Shown here one piece after another: positions 17,898 to 27,367 of a stretch of DNA of 64,000 bases. The stretch is from contig DCUQ01000009.1 of NCBI GenBank assembly GCA_002327865.1, positions 62,001 through 126,000 on the forward strand, read 5' to 3'. The stretch's first letter is position 1. Each line of letters opens with the position of its first letter. The notes beneath the pieces are model-generated. The model worked only from the letters and a program-made list of their open reading frames with translations. It had not been told where the DNA came from and did no database searches. This DNA comes from Syntrophaceae bacterium UBA2210. GTDB taxonomy: Bacteria > Desulfobacterota > Syntrophia > Syntrophales > UBA2210. The translations under genes were made by a program, and so were the position numbers.

Positions 17898-17938
17898 TAC
17901 TGTCTCCTTTTCAAAACACCTTATTTCTATCCGAATTT

Positions 17939-19111
17939 CTATCCGGTAAAACTGCCGTAAATTAAACCCGCGATGGTAGACATAATGACAATGATACCGC
18001 AGAATGTAGCTGTTTTCTTTACACCCATAACATTGCCTATCACTATCATGTTCGGTAATGACAATGCGGGCCCGGCCAGGAGCAGGGCCAGAGCGGGCCC
18101 CTTGCCCATACCGGCCCCCAGGAGTCCCTGAAGTATGGGAATTTCCGTCAGAGTCGCGAAATACATCAGCGCTCCCGCGACCGAGGCAAACAGGTTGGCC
18201 CACACCGAGTTTCCGCCTAATAGCGATTGAACATACTGTTCCGGAATAAGAGCCGGGTGTCCGGGTCTTCCCAGCAGAAAGCCGGCTACAAGAACGCCGA
18301 CGATCAAGAGCGGGAATATCTGCTTCATGAACCCCCAGGTAGATTCGACCCATGTAATACATTCATCCTTCGTGAACCATGCCCTGAGCATTAAAACCAG
18401 GATGACCAGCAGAAAGGCTGTAATGTACCACTTGTACGCGAAGATCATCGACCATAGACCGCTCGCCCCGGGAACAGGCCTGGCGAAGGCGGCGAAAACC
18501 AGAATCAGAACCATGATCAATAAATAAAGACTGTCCTGCAGCAGGGTCCGCTGATCGGCGTTGGCATCAGGCACATATATCTGCCCCTTGTTACGCTTCG
18601 CGTCGTCTTTCCGGAAGATAAGGGCCATAAGCAATCCCGTAATGACGGCAAAGATTATCGCACCGACAGCGCGGGCAAGTCCCATTTGCCAACCCAACAC
18701 TTTTGCAGTAAGTGTAATGGCCAGAACGTTTATGGCGGGCCCGGAATAAAGAAACGCCGTCGCCGGGCCGATACCGGCTCCACGCGTGTAAATACCGGCA
18801 AAAAGCGGCAGCACCGTGCATGAACATACCGCGAGAATTGAACCCGACACGGAGGCCACGGAATAGGAGAGCACCTTGCTCGCCTGAGCGCCGAAGTACT
18901 TCAGTACGGAAGCCTGGGACACGAAGACCAAAATGGCACCGGCGATGAAGAACGCCGGGATCAGGCATGTCAGAACATGCTGCCGGGCGTACTCCTGAAG
19001 CATCATGAAAGCTTCAAGCCCCGACCGACGGATAACCGGCTCGCTCCACGGGATATAATAAGCCGCCAGGAAAACTCCGGCTATTAATAATAACTTGGTT
19101 CGTTCTCTCAT
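17939..19111 (-). CDS. DUF318/ArsP-like permease
   Basis: The 390-residue product has about ten predicted membrane helices in two homologous halves and the family motif VCSCTVLPLFAGIYTRGAGIGPATAFLYSGPA with its Cys-Ser-Cys (about residues 95-97). The second half has TEIPILQGLLGAGMGKGPALALLLAGPA. Campylobacter ArsP, of this family, exports trivalent organoarsenicals. Here an ArsR-type regulator lies upstream and a small thioredoxin downstream, supporting metalloid or thiol-reactive metal efflux. The substrate is an inference. Confidence 0.85.
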   Translation of the reverse strand: MRERTKLLLIAGVFLAAYYIPWSEPVIRRSGLEAFMMLQEYARQHVLTCLIPAFFIAGAILVFVSQASVLKYFGAQASKVLSYSVASVSGSILAVCSCTVLPLFAGIYTRGAGIGPATAFLYSGPAINVLAITLTAKVLGWQMGLARAVGAIIFAVITGLLMALIFRKDDAKRNKGQIYVPDANADQRTLLQDSLYLLIMVLILVFAAFARPVPGASGLWSMIFAYKWYITAFLLVILVLMLRAWFTKDECITWVESTWGFMKQIFPLLIVGVLVAGFLLGRPGHPALIPEQYVQSLLGGNSVWANLFASVAGALMYFATLTEIPILQGLLGAGMGKGPALALLLAGPALSLPNMIVIGNVMGVKKTATFCGIIVIMSTIAGLIYGSFTG

Positions 19112-19224
19112 AAATAATACCTTCTCATATCTGCCATGATCTTAAGTCAACTGCCGGCATAAAATTCCAGCATATGATTTCCTGTTTAGCGATATAGCAA
19201 TATATACGTTGCAAAAAAACTATA

Positions 19225-19569
19225 CTAAACTCCGCAGATGTCTTCCCTTCGAATGTTGGGCAGTCGTTTCGATAACGCCATAATCTCCGGATCATCGTTC
19301 AACCAGTGCTTCAAATTGCCCATCAGGCTGGCCGCATAGGGACTGCTTATACCATCCGCCAGTGTATAGTTGACCCACAGGCCCTCTTTATAAAAGGTAA
19401 TCAAACCGGCATTTTCGAGAATCTTAAGATGCTTGCTCGCAGTTGATTGCGCCATGCCGAGCGCTTCTTTGATCTCACATACGCACATGACTCGTTTTTG
19501 CAGCATCTTCATGATCTTGACACGACTCGGATCGGACAGGGCTTTCATCACTTTAAGGAACGTTCTCAT
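19225..19569 (-). CDS. ArsR family metalloregulator
   Basis: The start at 19569 has GGAGGTCG just upstream and gives 114 residues beginning MRTFLKVMKALSDPSRVKIM; an in-frame start at 19626 is less likely. The winged helix is typical, with AQSTASKHLKILENAGLI as recognition region. VMCVCEIKEALG holds a CVC metal site as in ArsR. It should repress the permease-thioredoxin genes downstream until As(III) or a related metalloid binds the cysteines. Confidence 0.92.
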   Translation of the reverse strand: MRTFLKVMKALSDPSRVKIMKMLQKRVMCVCEIKEALGMAQSTASKHLKILENAGLITFYKEGLWVNYTLADGISSPYAASLMGNLKHWLNDDPEIMALSKRLPNIRREDICGV

Positions 19570-19890
19570 AAGCACGACCTCCATATCGTATTTTTGGAAT
19601 ATAGTGTTCGAATGTACCTTTGTCAACCAATTTTTTAATTTGAATCGTCAATACGGACTATCTGATATTTGTTCCCTCCATAACCATCAGTGCCCTTACC
19701 ACAAAGTCATGTTTATTATTCCGTTGACTCATGGTAACGCTTTTCCTATATTGACTCTGTCAGGAAAAGAGTCGTTACCGGAATCAGACAAGAAATGTGT
19801 TAAAGAATGCCCGCTTGATACCGGCTTTCGGCGACACTACAGTAAACCGGTCGGCAGGTGATTCCCTCCGGCCTCTGAAGCGGGTGTATA
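19570..19890. other. Divergent intergenic region between arsR and the EamA gene
   Basis: It should carry the arsR promoter and its own operator. An AT-rich stretch with partial symmetry lies near 19590-19615, but I cannot define the site. A 142-codon frame running across it overlaps arsR and is not credible. Confidence 0.45.
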
Positions 19891-20787
19891 ATGTCCAGAG
19901 ATGAAATAATCGGGATCATCAGCCTTATTGCCGGAGTCGGGCTGTTCAGTACCGTGGAGGTGACAAGCAAATTTATCGGAAACAGTGTAGATCCCGTTGT
20001 TTTGACGTTTATCCGTTTTTTCGTCACGGGTATAGTGTTGCTCTGCATCTCGATACCCCTTCTCAGTCTCAGGATTCGTTCGTTAACCCTGACCGATATC
20101 GGGATTTTTCTGCTCAACGCTTTTATCGGGATCGCCCTGTCGATACCGCTCTTTCACCTGGCGATTCTGGTACTGGAAAAGGCTGCGTCTGCGGCGGTGG
20201 TATTCAGCGTCAACCCGGTCTTTGTTATCGTGCTTGCGCGGTATATCAACGGCGAATCCTGGACCCTTCGAAAGTGGCTCGCCGTATTCCTGGGCGTCGC
20301 AGGAGTGATATTCTTTTCCTTCGAGTCTGGCTCCCTTACATACCGTTCGGTCGGAGGGCTGGCGATTATGATTCTATCGGCTATTTTATTCGCCACGAGC
20401 ATATGCATTTCACGCAGGGTAGTAGCCCGATACGGGGCAACTATACTCATGGGCTTTTCAGCTCTCTTCGGCAGTCTGATGCTTTTCCCATTTGCCTGCA
20501 TGAAGATTTCTCCGGAAAATCTCGCGGCGATGGAAAACCTCTGGCTTCCCATCCTGTATCTTTCCATAATGGGCACAGCCATGGCATACGCATTCTATTA
20601 TTTCGGCATACTCAACACCTCGGCCCAGAAAGCCGGTATGGCCTTTTTTCTCAAGCCTGTGCTGGCATCCATACTGGCGACGCTCTTGCTTGGTGAATCG
20701 TTCAACATGTATATGACCATCGGAACCCTCCTGATCCTTGCCGGACTCGTGCTTGTCCTTGCACAACCGAAACGGATTTTACAGTGA
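19891..20787 (+). CDS. EamA/DMT family transporter
   Basis: The 298-residue product has ten hydrophobic helices arranged as two EamA repeats, with the first repeat ending near EKAASAAVVFSVNPVFVIVLARYINGE and the second in SAQKAGMAFFLKPVLASILATLLLGE, the standard EamA signatures. Such carriers move metabolites such as amino acids or drugs across the inner membrane. There is no partner gene and the ribosome site is weak. The substrate cannot be predicted. Confidence 0.88.
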   Translation: MSRDEIIGIISLIAGVGLFSTVEVTSKFIGNSVDPVVLTFIRFFVTGIVLLCISIPLLSLRIRSLTLTDIGIFLLNAFIGIALSIPLFHLAILVLEKAASAAVVFSVNPVFVIVLARYINGESWTLRKWLAVFLGVAGVIFFSFESGSLTYRSVGGLAIMILSAILFATSICISRRVVARYGATILMGFSALFGSLMLFPFACMKISPENLAAMENLWLPILYLSIMGTAMAYAFYYFGILNTSAQKAGMAFFLKPVLASILATLLLGESFNMYMTIGTLLILAGLVLVLAQPKRILQ

Positions 20788-20848
20788 TCCTGTATAGCCG
20801 GACAATTTCCTAAAACCACTCGGAAAATCCAAGTCAGGAACACAAACG

Positions 20849-20903
20849 TTTTACAGGAAACCGGTCAGCGTCTTTCATCATGACTCAAGCTTGAAACAGG
20901 AAG
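20849..20903 (+). repeat. Short intergenic repeat, copy 1 (second copy at 38244-38300)
   Basis: A core of 39 bases starting TTACAGGA and ending CTCAAG matches the segment at 38248-38286 at 32 positions, and similarity continues weakly to GGAAG. Both copies lie in intergenic DNA, each about 530-550 bases before a hydrogen or formate enzyme gene (fdhA here, hydA there). Function is unknown. Confidence 0.6.
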
Positions 20904-21026
20904 CCCGTCCGAAGGGCAAGACCCCGATATCCGAGACAATAAGGAATACTTTGCCTTCAAAGCTCTTTTAATATGAGGCTATCCGGAATAATTCCGGTCT
21001 TTTCTCATGGAAGGCGAGAAAATCAC

Positions 21027-21055
21027 TTGACAATATGTCATTATTGACATAAACC
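21027..21055 (+). promoter_or_regulatory. Possible fdhA promoter overlapped by the island palindrome
   Basis: TTGACA (21027-21032) is followed after 17 bases by TAAACC (21050-21055), a poor -10 element. The palindrome ATGTCA-TTAT-TGACAT at 21035-21050 fills the spacer, extended by matching T and A flanks to 18 bp. The hydA promoter at 38518-38546 has the same layout, with the palindrome starting 8 bases after the start of TTGACA. A protein bound here would block the polymerase. Confidence 0.6.
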
Positions 21056-21376
21056 GTTACCCGTCTGATGTGCTCCATACAATGCTCTGCTATCGAGTGA
21101 ACCTTCATTGTTAGAGCGCTCATAACGGTTACGGATAGACATAATCGGAATTTGCCGTAGCAGGCTGTAAACGGCTTGTTTACGCTTATTAACCCTTCAG
21201 CAGCAAGCTCTCAGAAAAGAAGGATTTTAAAGATTATGGCACATCCTGCTCAGGAACTCCGGCAAAGCACATTTTTTTGTTGCAAGGCAGGAAATCTGAT
21301 TTATCAATTGTTCCTCCGGTTTCCCGTATAACAGGAATACCGTAAAGTATTTTTTGCAACATTTCGAGGTTAAATC

Positions 21377-24070
21377 ATGGACAAAGGAACTTTTCATTTA
21401 AATGGACGTTGTGTCGAGTTTGAACCCGGTCAGTCCATTCTCGACGCTGCAGCAGATAGCGGCGTTGAAATACCAACTCTCTGTTATCTGAAAGGAGCAA
21501 CACCAACCGGTGCATGTCGGATATGTGTTGTCGAAGTAACAGGAGCACGATCTCTAATCGCCGCATGCAGCACGCCGGTTACCGATGACATGGAAGTATG
21601 GACGGATACCGAGCGGGTCCATCGGGCACGAAAACTGAACATCGAACTTCTTCTGGCCAGCGGCAATCACAATTGCTTCTCCTGTGAATCCAACGGTAAT
21701 TGCCGTTTGCAGGACCTGGCATACAGCTACGGCATCACCGATATTCCTTTTACTATCACCCCTCAACCGCATCCTACGGAAGCGGATAATCCTTTCATCA
21801 TCCGTGATTTCAGCCGGTGTGTCCTGTGTGGTCGCTGCGTACAGGCATGTAATGAAGTGGTGGTCAATCGTGCTATAAGTCACGGTTATCGAGGTGGCAA
21901 ATCAAAGATCGTCGCCGGGACGGATCAGTCGTATTTTGACAGTGACTGCGTATTCTGCGGCCAGTGCGTGGAAGTCTGCCCCGTCGGTGCTCTGGTTGAA
22001 AACAAATCGAGGTTCAAGGGTCGTCAGTGGGAATTGGAGAAGGTACGAACCACTTGTCCTTATTGCGGTGTCGGTTGCCAGATGTGGCTGCACGTAGATA
22101 AAAAAGGCAAAATAGTAAAGGTTACCGCCGTGGAAGACGGCGCGCCGAATAAAGGACGTCTCTGCGTGAAGGGACGTTTCGCATACGACTTTATCTACTC
22201 CGAAGACAGGTTGACTGCACCTCTAATCAAGGAGAACGGGGAGTTCCGGGAAGCATCCTGGGATGAAGCCCTAAACCTTGTTGCAGGCAAGTTTTCAGAA
22301 TTAAAGGAAAAATACGGCCCCGATTCAATAGCCGGCGTCAGTTGCGCCCGCAGTATCAATGAAGATTCTTACCAGATGCAGAAACTTTTCAGATCGGTAA
22401 TAGGAACAAATAATATCGATCACTGTGCCCGGACCTGACACGCCCCCACAGTCGCCGGTCTGGCGGCTTCTTTCGGTTCCGGGGCCATGACGAATTCGTT
22501 CGACGAGTTCAGCAGGGCTAAAATGTTCCTCTGCATCGGTACCAACATGACCGAGGCGCATCCCGTTGCCGCAACATTTCTCAAAAATGCCGTCCTAAAC
22601 GGCGCGGAGCTTATAGTTGTCGATCCGAGGAAACAGCCTCTGGTTTCATTTGCAACGCTCCATGTCCCCATCGCGGTGGGATCGGACATAGCGTTCATAA
22701 ACGGGGTTATGCGAGTGCTGATCGACGAAGATCTCTACGATAAAGAATTCGTCTCATCGTGCTGCACCGGTTTCGAAGAGCTTAAGAACAAAGTTATGGA
22801 ATATTCCCTGGAAAAGGCGGCAAAGTTATGCGGCGTTTCCGAGGATATGATACGCGATGTGGCCCGCCGCCTGGCCGCGGCGGAGTCGTGCATGCTCTGC
22901 TATACTCTGGGCATTACGGAGCACACCTGCGGGAAAAACAACGTCATGTCCACTGCAAATCTCCAGATGCTTCTCGGCAATATGGGGAAGGAATGCGGGG
23001 GAGTCAACCCTCTTCGCGGCCAGAACAACGTCCAGGGAGCATGCGACATGGGTGCCCTTCCCAACGTCTTCCCGGGATACCAGGCGGTTACGAACCCCGA
23101 TGCCCGGGCCAGGTTTGAAAAGGCATGGGGAGTGAAAAACCTTCCCGATAAAAACGGTCTTATGATACCGCAGATGATGGAAGGCCTGGTCGACGGAAAG
23201 GTAAAAGCATTTTATATCTTCGGCGAAAATCTGGCGAACAGTGAACCCGATATCGCCAAGGTCGAACACGAGCTCGAGTCCGCCGAGTTTATTGTCTGCC
23301 AGGATATATTCCCCACGGAAACAACGAGATTCGCCGATGTGATATTACCGGCGGCAGCCTGGAGCGAGGATGACGGAACCTTCACCAACAGCGAGCGCCG
23401 CGTAAACCGCGTTCGTAAAGTAAGCGAACCTCCGGGAATAGCAAAACCTAACTGGTGGATATTCAGAGAAATAGCAAAGCGCATGGGACATGAGTGGTCC
23501 TCCGAAAGTTCAGAGGAAATCTGGGATAACGAGGTTTCCGTGCTGGCGCCCTCTCTCGCCGGTATCAAGTACAAGCGAATAGAGAATGACGGCTTGCAGT
23601 GGCCGTGTACTCATGAAGAGCATCCCGGTACATGTTTTCTGCATAAAGACGGCTGTTTCACCTGCGGGCTCGGCAAGTTCAATCCTGTAGACTGGACACC
23701 GCCGGCGGAGGTTCCCGACAAGGAGTATCCCTTTGTCCTCAGCACCGGAAGGAGATTATACCAGTATCATACGAGAACCCAGACCGGGCGAGCGGGTATG
23801 GATTTTCTCCTGCCTGAAGAAACGGCGGACATCTCTCTCGATGATGCTCAAAGACTCGGCATCAATCATAATGAGAAAATCAAGGTCCGCTCTCGCCGGG
23901 GTTCTGTAGAAGTTAAAGCAAACGTTACCGAACAGATCCCGCCCGGGATGGTATGGATGGCATTCCACTTTCGTGAATCCTGCGCTAACTGGCTCACCAA
24001 CCCGGCCTTTGATCCGGCGACACTGACCGCCGAGTATAAGGCATGTGCCGTTACGATTGAAAAACTGTAA
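21377..24070 (+). CDS. fdhA: Cytosolic selenocysteine formate dehydrogenase, NuoG-like N-terminus
   Basis: One 897-residue protein is read through the in-frame TGA at 22436-22438, taken as selenocysteine 354. The residues around it, DHCART-Sec-HAPTVAGL, are the standard active-site context. The first ~220 residues form a [2Fe-2S] domain (CYLKGATPTGACRICVVE) and further iron-sulfur sites as in NuoG and Moorella FdhA; then TCPYCGVGCQMWL starts the Mo/W-bisPGD catalytic part. It interconverts formate and CO2. No signal peptide is present, so it is cytosolic. No NuoE/F-like partner lies next to it, so its electron partner must be encoded elsewhere. A strong terminator follows. Confidence 0.96.
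22436..22467 (+). promoter_or_regulatory. Bacterial SECIS element of fdhA
   Basis: Twelve bases after the TGA, GTCGCC (22451-22456) and GGCGGC (22462-22467) form a 6-bp stem with loop GGTCT, the same loop sequence as in the E. coli fdhF SECIS. CCCC before and GGGG after (near 22481) can extend the lower stem. This supports decoding of the TGA as selenocysteine. Confidence 0.88.
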
Positions 24071-24083
24071 CAATGATGATATA

Positions 24084-24140
24084 AAGCGTGACCTTTGACC
24101 GGATATTCCGGGGTCGGGGGTCACGCTTGTTTTGTTTTTT
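24084..24140 (+). terminator. Intrinsic terminator after fdhA
   Basis: AAGCGTGACC (24084-24093) pairs exactly with GGTCACGCTT (24119-24128), with an inner CCGG-ATATT-CCGG hairpin, followed by GTTTTGTTTTTT. It ends the fdhA transcript before resB. Confidence 0.92.
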
Positions 24141-24191
24141 ACGCAGCGACATTACCCCCCGTTATGAAAAATCATTCCATATGTTTTTATT

Positions 24192-25541
24192 ATGCTGGTA
24201 CCGGCTTCCATGATCGAGAAATTGAATAGATTTTTTTCCTCTATACGTCTCACCATTTTTTTGTTTCTGTCTCTCGCGGTTACTTCTATCATAGGTACTG
24301 TAATCCAGCAGGGACTGCCGATGGAGCGGTATAAAGCTTTATACAGTCCCGGTGTGTTCTCCGCCTTAAAACTCTTTAATATATTCGACATGTACCACTC
24401 ATGGTGGTTTACGACCCTCCTGGGCCTGTTGGCAATTAATATTATTGCCTGTACGTACAAACAGATTCCCCGCATTATCAGGTTAATCTTCCCAAAGAAA
24501 AAAGAGGTCGACGACACGATTTTCAGATCGTCCCGGATCCGGAAAACATTCCTGAGTTCTCAAAATATATCGGATCTTGAACGACAATCGGAGGCATTTA
24601 TACAATCCCTCGCAGGAAACCCGGTAAAGATAACGAAGGATGGCTCACGTTACTTTTTCGCGGAAAAGGGGAAATTTTCAAGGACGGGAATGCTCCTGGT
24701 GCATATCAGTATTCTCCTGATACTGGCCGGTGGATTAACAGGAACCATAGGAGGATTTACCGGCCATATGAATATCATCGAAGGAGAAAAATCGGATACG
24801 GCTATACTGCTTGGAGAAAAAAAGGCCCGGAAGCTGGGGTTTGCCGTTCGATGTGATGATTTCAGCGTCGATTTTTATGAAACAGGCATGCCCAGAGAAT
24901 ACAAGACCGATTTAACGATAATAGAAAATGGAAAAGAAGTTGTCTCCGGCGTAATAAGAGTAAATCACCCCTTTGTTTATAAAGGGACAAAATTATGTCA
25001 GGCGGCATACGGTATCGCCGGGGGAAGCGGATTCCTGATCGGCGCGACGAACAATAACACGGGAAAAGAAACCATCTTTAACCTGGACATGATGAAAAAG
25101 GTTCCGTTGCCGGGCGGTAACTCTTTTTTTGCGATAGCAAGGTTCGTACAAGATACCGGCGGGATGGGACCCGCGGTATTGGGAGTTTTGCTCGAACCGG
25201 GCAAAGAACACGATATATTCTGGATATTCCAAAACGGTCGTGACGGCAATCAGCAGCAGAAAGGCGGATTTACCTTTACCCTTAAGGATTTCAGCAGATT
25301 GTATTATACGGGTATCCAGGTCAGCAAAGATCCGGGAATTTTTCTCGTATGGATCGGATTCTGTCTTATTATAATCGGTTTTATTCTGAGCCTTTTTTTT
25401 ACACACATAAGAATATGGCTGAGAATTTCATCAGGTCCACAGGACAAATACGAAATTTCCGTTGCAGCCGGCGTCGCTAAAAACAGAAAAACTTTTGAGG
25501 AGAAACTGGAGAGGTTAATCAGGGAGACCGAATCAGAATAA
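24192..25541 (+). CDS. resB: Cytochrome c biogenesis protein ResB
   Basis: The 449-residue product has the ResB plan: two N-terminal membrane helices, a third near residue 165 (MLLVHISILLILAGG), a large outer domain with GFTGHMNIIEGE and VIRVNHPFVYKG, and a final helix near residue 385. With ResC it carries haem across the membrane and attaches it to CXXCH motifs (System II). An ATG at 24210 is an equally possible start. It is followed directly by resC. Multihaem cytochromes encoded 7-9 kb away are likely clients. Confidence 0.93.
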   Translation: MLVPASMIEKLNRFFSSIRLTIFLFLSLAVTSIIGTVIQQGLPMERYKALYSPGVFSALKLFNIFDMYHSWWFTTLLGLLAINIIACTYKQIPRIIRLIFPKKKEVDDTIFRSSRIRKTFLSSQNISDLERQSEAFIQSLAGNPVKITKDGSRYFFAEKGKFSRTGMLLVHISILLILAGGLTGTIGGFTGHMNIIEGEKSDTAILLGEKKARKLGFAVRCDDFSVDFYETGMPREYKTDLTIIENGKEVVSGVIRVNHPFVYKGTKLCQAAYGIAGGSGFLIGATNNNTGKETIFNLDMMKKVPLPGGNSFFAIARFVQDTGGMGPAVLGVLLEPGKEHDIFWIFQNGRDGNQQQKGGFTFTLKDFSRLYYTGIQVSKDPGIFLVWIGFCLIIIGFILSLFFTHIRIWLRISSGPQDKYEISVAAGVAKNRKTFEEKLERLIRETESE

Positions 25542-25542
25542 G

Positions 25543-26367
25543 ATGATAATGAACGATACCTTTCTTGTCAGTATAGTAACATTTATATATTTCTTCGCCG
25601 CCTTTCTTTTTCTTGTCTCCATCATCATTCATAAGAAACCGGTAGAGAGATGGGCCGTGCTGATCACTTTTGCCGGATTAGCGCTCCAAACGGCGGCGAT
25701 AATTATACGCTGGATTCATTCCTACCAGCTGGGCATAGGACACGTGCCTCTGTCGAATTTCTATGAGTCCCTTGTGTTCTTTTCATGGTCAATCATCTTT
25801 GTTTATTTAATAATGAGAAGGCGTTACAGCAACAACCCCTTCGGCATACTCGCCGTCTTCTTCGCATTTCTGATATTAGCGTACGCCTCCCTGTCCGGCA
25901 CTGTTAACTGCTCGATTCAGCCGCTTATTCCCGCGCTGCAAAGTAACTGGCTTATAAGTCACGTCATAAGCTGTTTCCTCGCATATGCCTGCTTTGCCAT
26001 TGCTTTCGGGACAAGTATTCTTTACCTGTTAAAGATCAAGGTAAACATATCCATCATTCCCGATGCATCTTTCCTGAATGAAGTAACTTATAAAATGATA
26101 TCCATAGGATTTGTTTTATTAACGCTGGGAATTATCACCGGCGCCGCCTGGGCCGACCGGGCATGGGGACGTTACTGGGGATGGGATCCGAAGGAAACAT
26201 GGTCTCTTATCACCTGGCTGATCTACGGAGCTTTCCTCCATACACGCCTCCTGCACGGGTGGAAAGGCGTAAAAATGTCGCTGGTTTCGATCATCGGCTT
26301 TATCGCCGTTATCTTTACTTACCTCGGAGTTAACTACGTGCTCTCCGGGCTCCACAGCTATCTGTAA
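25543..26367 (+). CDS. resC: Cytochrome c biogenesis protein ResC/CcsA
   Basis: The 274-residue product is a polytopic membrane protein with the haem-binding WWD-like motif WGRYWGWDPKETWSLITW near residue 207 and conserved histidines in flanking helices. It begins one base after the resB stop, so the pair is cotranscribed. It works with ResB in System II cytochrome c assembly on the outer face of the inner membrane. Confidence 0.95.
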   Translation: MIMNDTFLVSIVTFIYFFAAFLFLVSIIIHKKPVERWAVLITFAGLALQTAAIIIRWIHSYQLGIGHVPLSNFYESLVFFSWSIIFVYLIMRRRYSNNPFGILAVFFAFLILAYASLSGTVNCSIQPLIPALQSNWLISHVISCFLAYACFAIAFGTSILYLLKIKVNISIIPDASFLNEVTYKMISIGFVLLTLGIITGAAWADRAWGRYWGWDPKETWSLITWLIYGAFLHTRLLHGWKGVKMSLVSIIGFIAVIFTYLGVNYVLSGLHSYL

Positions 26368-26403
26368 AAGGTTAAGGCGTGGTTTTTCTTCTACAATTAC
26401 AGA

Positions 26404-27294
26404 TTAGTCATCCAGATCGAGTTGAATGACGCTTTCAAAGCCCATTTCCTGAGCCTTGATATCAAGGTGAATCGTAGAGACATTTTCCAGGGGAGGATAG
26501 ATAATACGCTCGATTTCTCTCGTATCCACTACCTTTACGTATTTTTTACATTTGTCGCAAACATCCAGTCTGTATTCTTTCTCTTCCTCAATTGTGAAGT
26601 AGCGGAGCGTCTTATTATCCTTATTGTCGCAAAACGGACAGTATATCCTCTGAACATGCCATTTATGCCCGCAGAAACTGCAGAATAAGTAACGATTTCC
26701 ATTCTCCTCGAATGTTGACAGCATGGGCGGACTTCCACAAACAGGGCAGTAACCCTTTTCCCACGGCCGGCCCTTGTCCAGGAGATAGACCGAAAGCTGC
26801 GAAGCGTACACGGACAGAGAGGGTTTAATGCTGTTATAGGTTATAAATGAGAGAGCCTTGACATCGACTGCCAGGTCATCTGCGATTTTTTCAAAGAGAG
26901 TATCGTCTTCTCCAAGGAAACCTGTGAAAAGCGTGTTAAAATCCAGTTTTTCCGCATCGATTGCGACGATCATACCCTTTGCCGACTCTTTCATCTCATC
27001 GCTCGATTCTTCGGCAATACCGCATATCGTTCTGAAAAGTTTCTTTGCTTCTTCCACATCTATGACAAATTCCGACATGTTTATCAGAGGAAATTTCCCC
27101 TGTGCCTTGACGGAAAGACTTTCTTTTGAAATCAGTATAGGTTCGGTAGCTTTCCGGCTCCTGGAATCTTCCTGGGCCGCAAAAATCTGTTTATAAAAAT
27201 CTAATAAAGAAGTGTAAGCCGGTTTCAGCTTCGCTAATGCCGTGGCGGCCTTTTCAACCTGATCGGAAGTGAAAACCTTGTCATCATTTGTCAT
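26404..27294 (-). CDS. fdhE: Formate dehydrogenase accessory protein FdhE
   Basis: The 296-residue product has the FdhE zinc-ribbon-like cysteine pairs: CPVCGSPP, CSFCGHKW, CPFCDNKD and CDKCKKYV between residues about 183 and 265. FdhE is needed to mature Tat-exported formate dehydrogenases in E. coli. It is the last gene on this strand after fdnG and the iron-sulfur subunit, separated from them by a terminator hairpin, so its expression may be lower. It acts in the cytosol before export. Confidence 0.93.
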   Translation of the reverse strand: MTNDDKVFTSDQVEKAATALAKLKPAYTSLLDFYKQIFAAQEDSRSRKATEPILISKESLSVKAQGKFPLINMSEFVIDVEEAKKLFRTICGIAEESSDEMKESAKGMIVAIDAEKLDFNTLFTGFLGEDDTLFEKIADDLAVDVKALSFITYNSIKPSLSVYASQLSVYLLDKGRPWEKGYCPVCGSPPMLSTFEENGNRYLFCSFCGHKWHVQRIYCPFCDNKDNKTLRYFTIEEEKEYRLDVCDKCKKYVKVVDTREIERIIYPPLENVSTIHLDIKAQEMGFESVIQLDLDD

Positions 27295-27324
27295 ATTAGT
27301 GCCTCTTGGTATTGTAATAATAAA

Positions 27325-27350
27325 AAGAGGGAGATAAAAATCTCCCTCTT
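27325..27350 (-). terminator. Intrinsic terminator between the formate dehydrogenase beta gene and fdhE
   Basis: AAGAGGGAGA and TCTCCCTCTT form a 10-bp perfect stem with a 6-base loop; on the minus strand it is followed by TTTATTATTAC. It likely causes partial termination before fdhE. Confidence 0.85.
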
Positions 27351-27367
27351 CAGAGTCTAAACTGATT

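Larger units (their letters stand above)
20788..21376. other. Long intergenic region upstream of fdhA
   Basis: These 589 bases hold a repeat (20849-20903), the palindrome and possible promoter at 21027-21055, and a second inverted repeat, GTAAAC-N5-GTTTAC, at 21167-21183. The distance from the palindrome to the fdhA start, about 330 bases, implies a long leader. No gene is recognisable. Confidence 0.6.

Noticed and set aside
17898..18362. Longer N-terminal extension of the thioredoxin-like gene
   Set aside because: The extension overlaps the permease gene and lacks a ribosome site; the ATG at 17897 has a good AAAGGAG and gives the normal family length.
21238..21252. TGGCAC-like sequence as a sigma-54 promoter for fdhA
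   Set aside because: The distance between GG and GC is 8 rather than 10 bases, so it does not fit sigma-54.
22436..22438. Stop codon splitting fdhA into two frames
   Set aside because: The TGA lies at the conserved selenocysteine position, the frame continues without shift, and a SECIS-like hairpin follows, so it is one gene and not a pseudogene.
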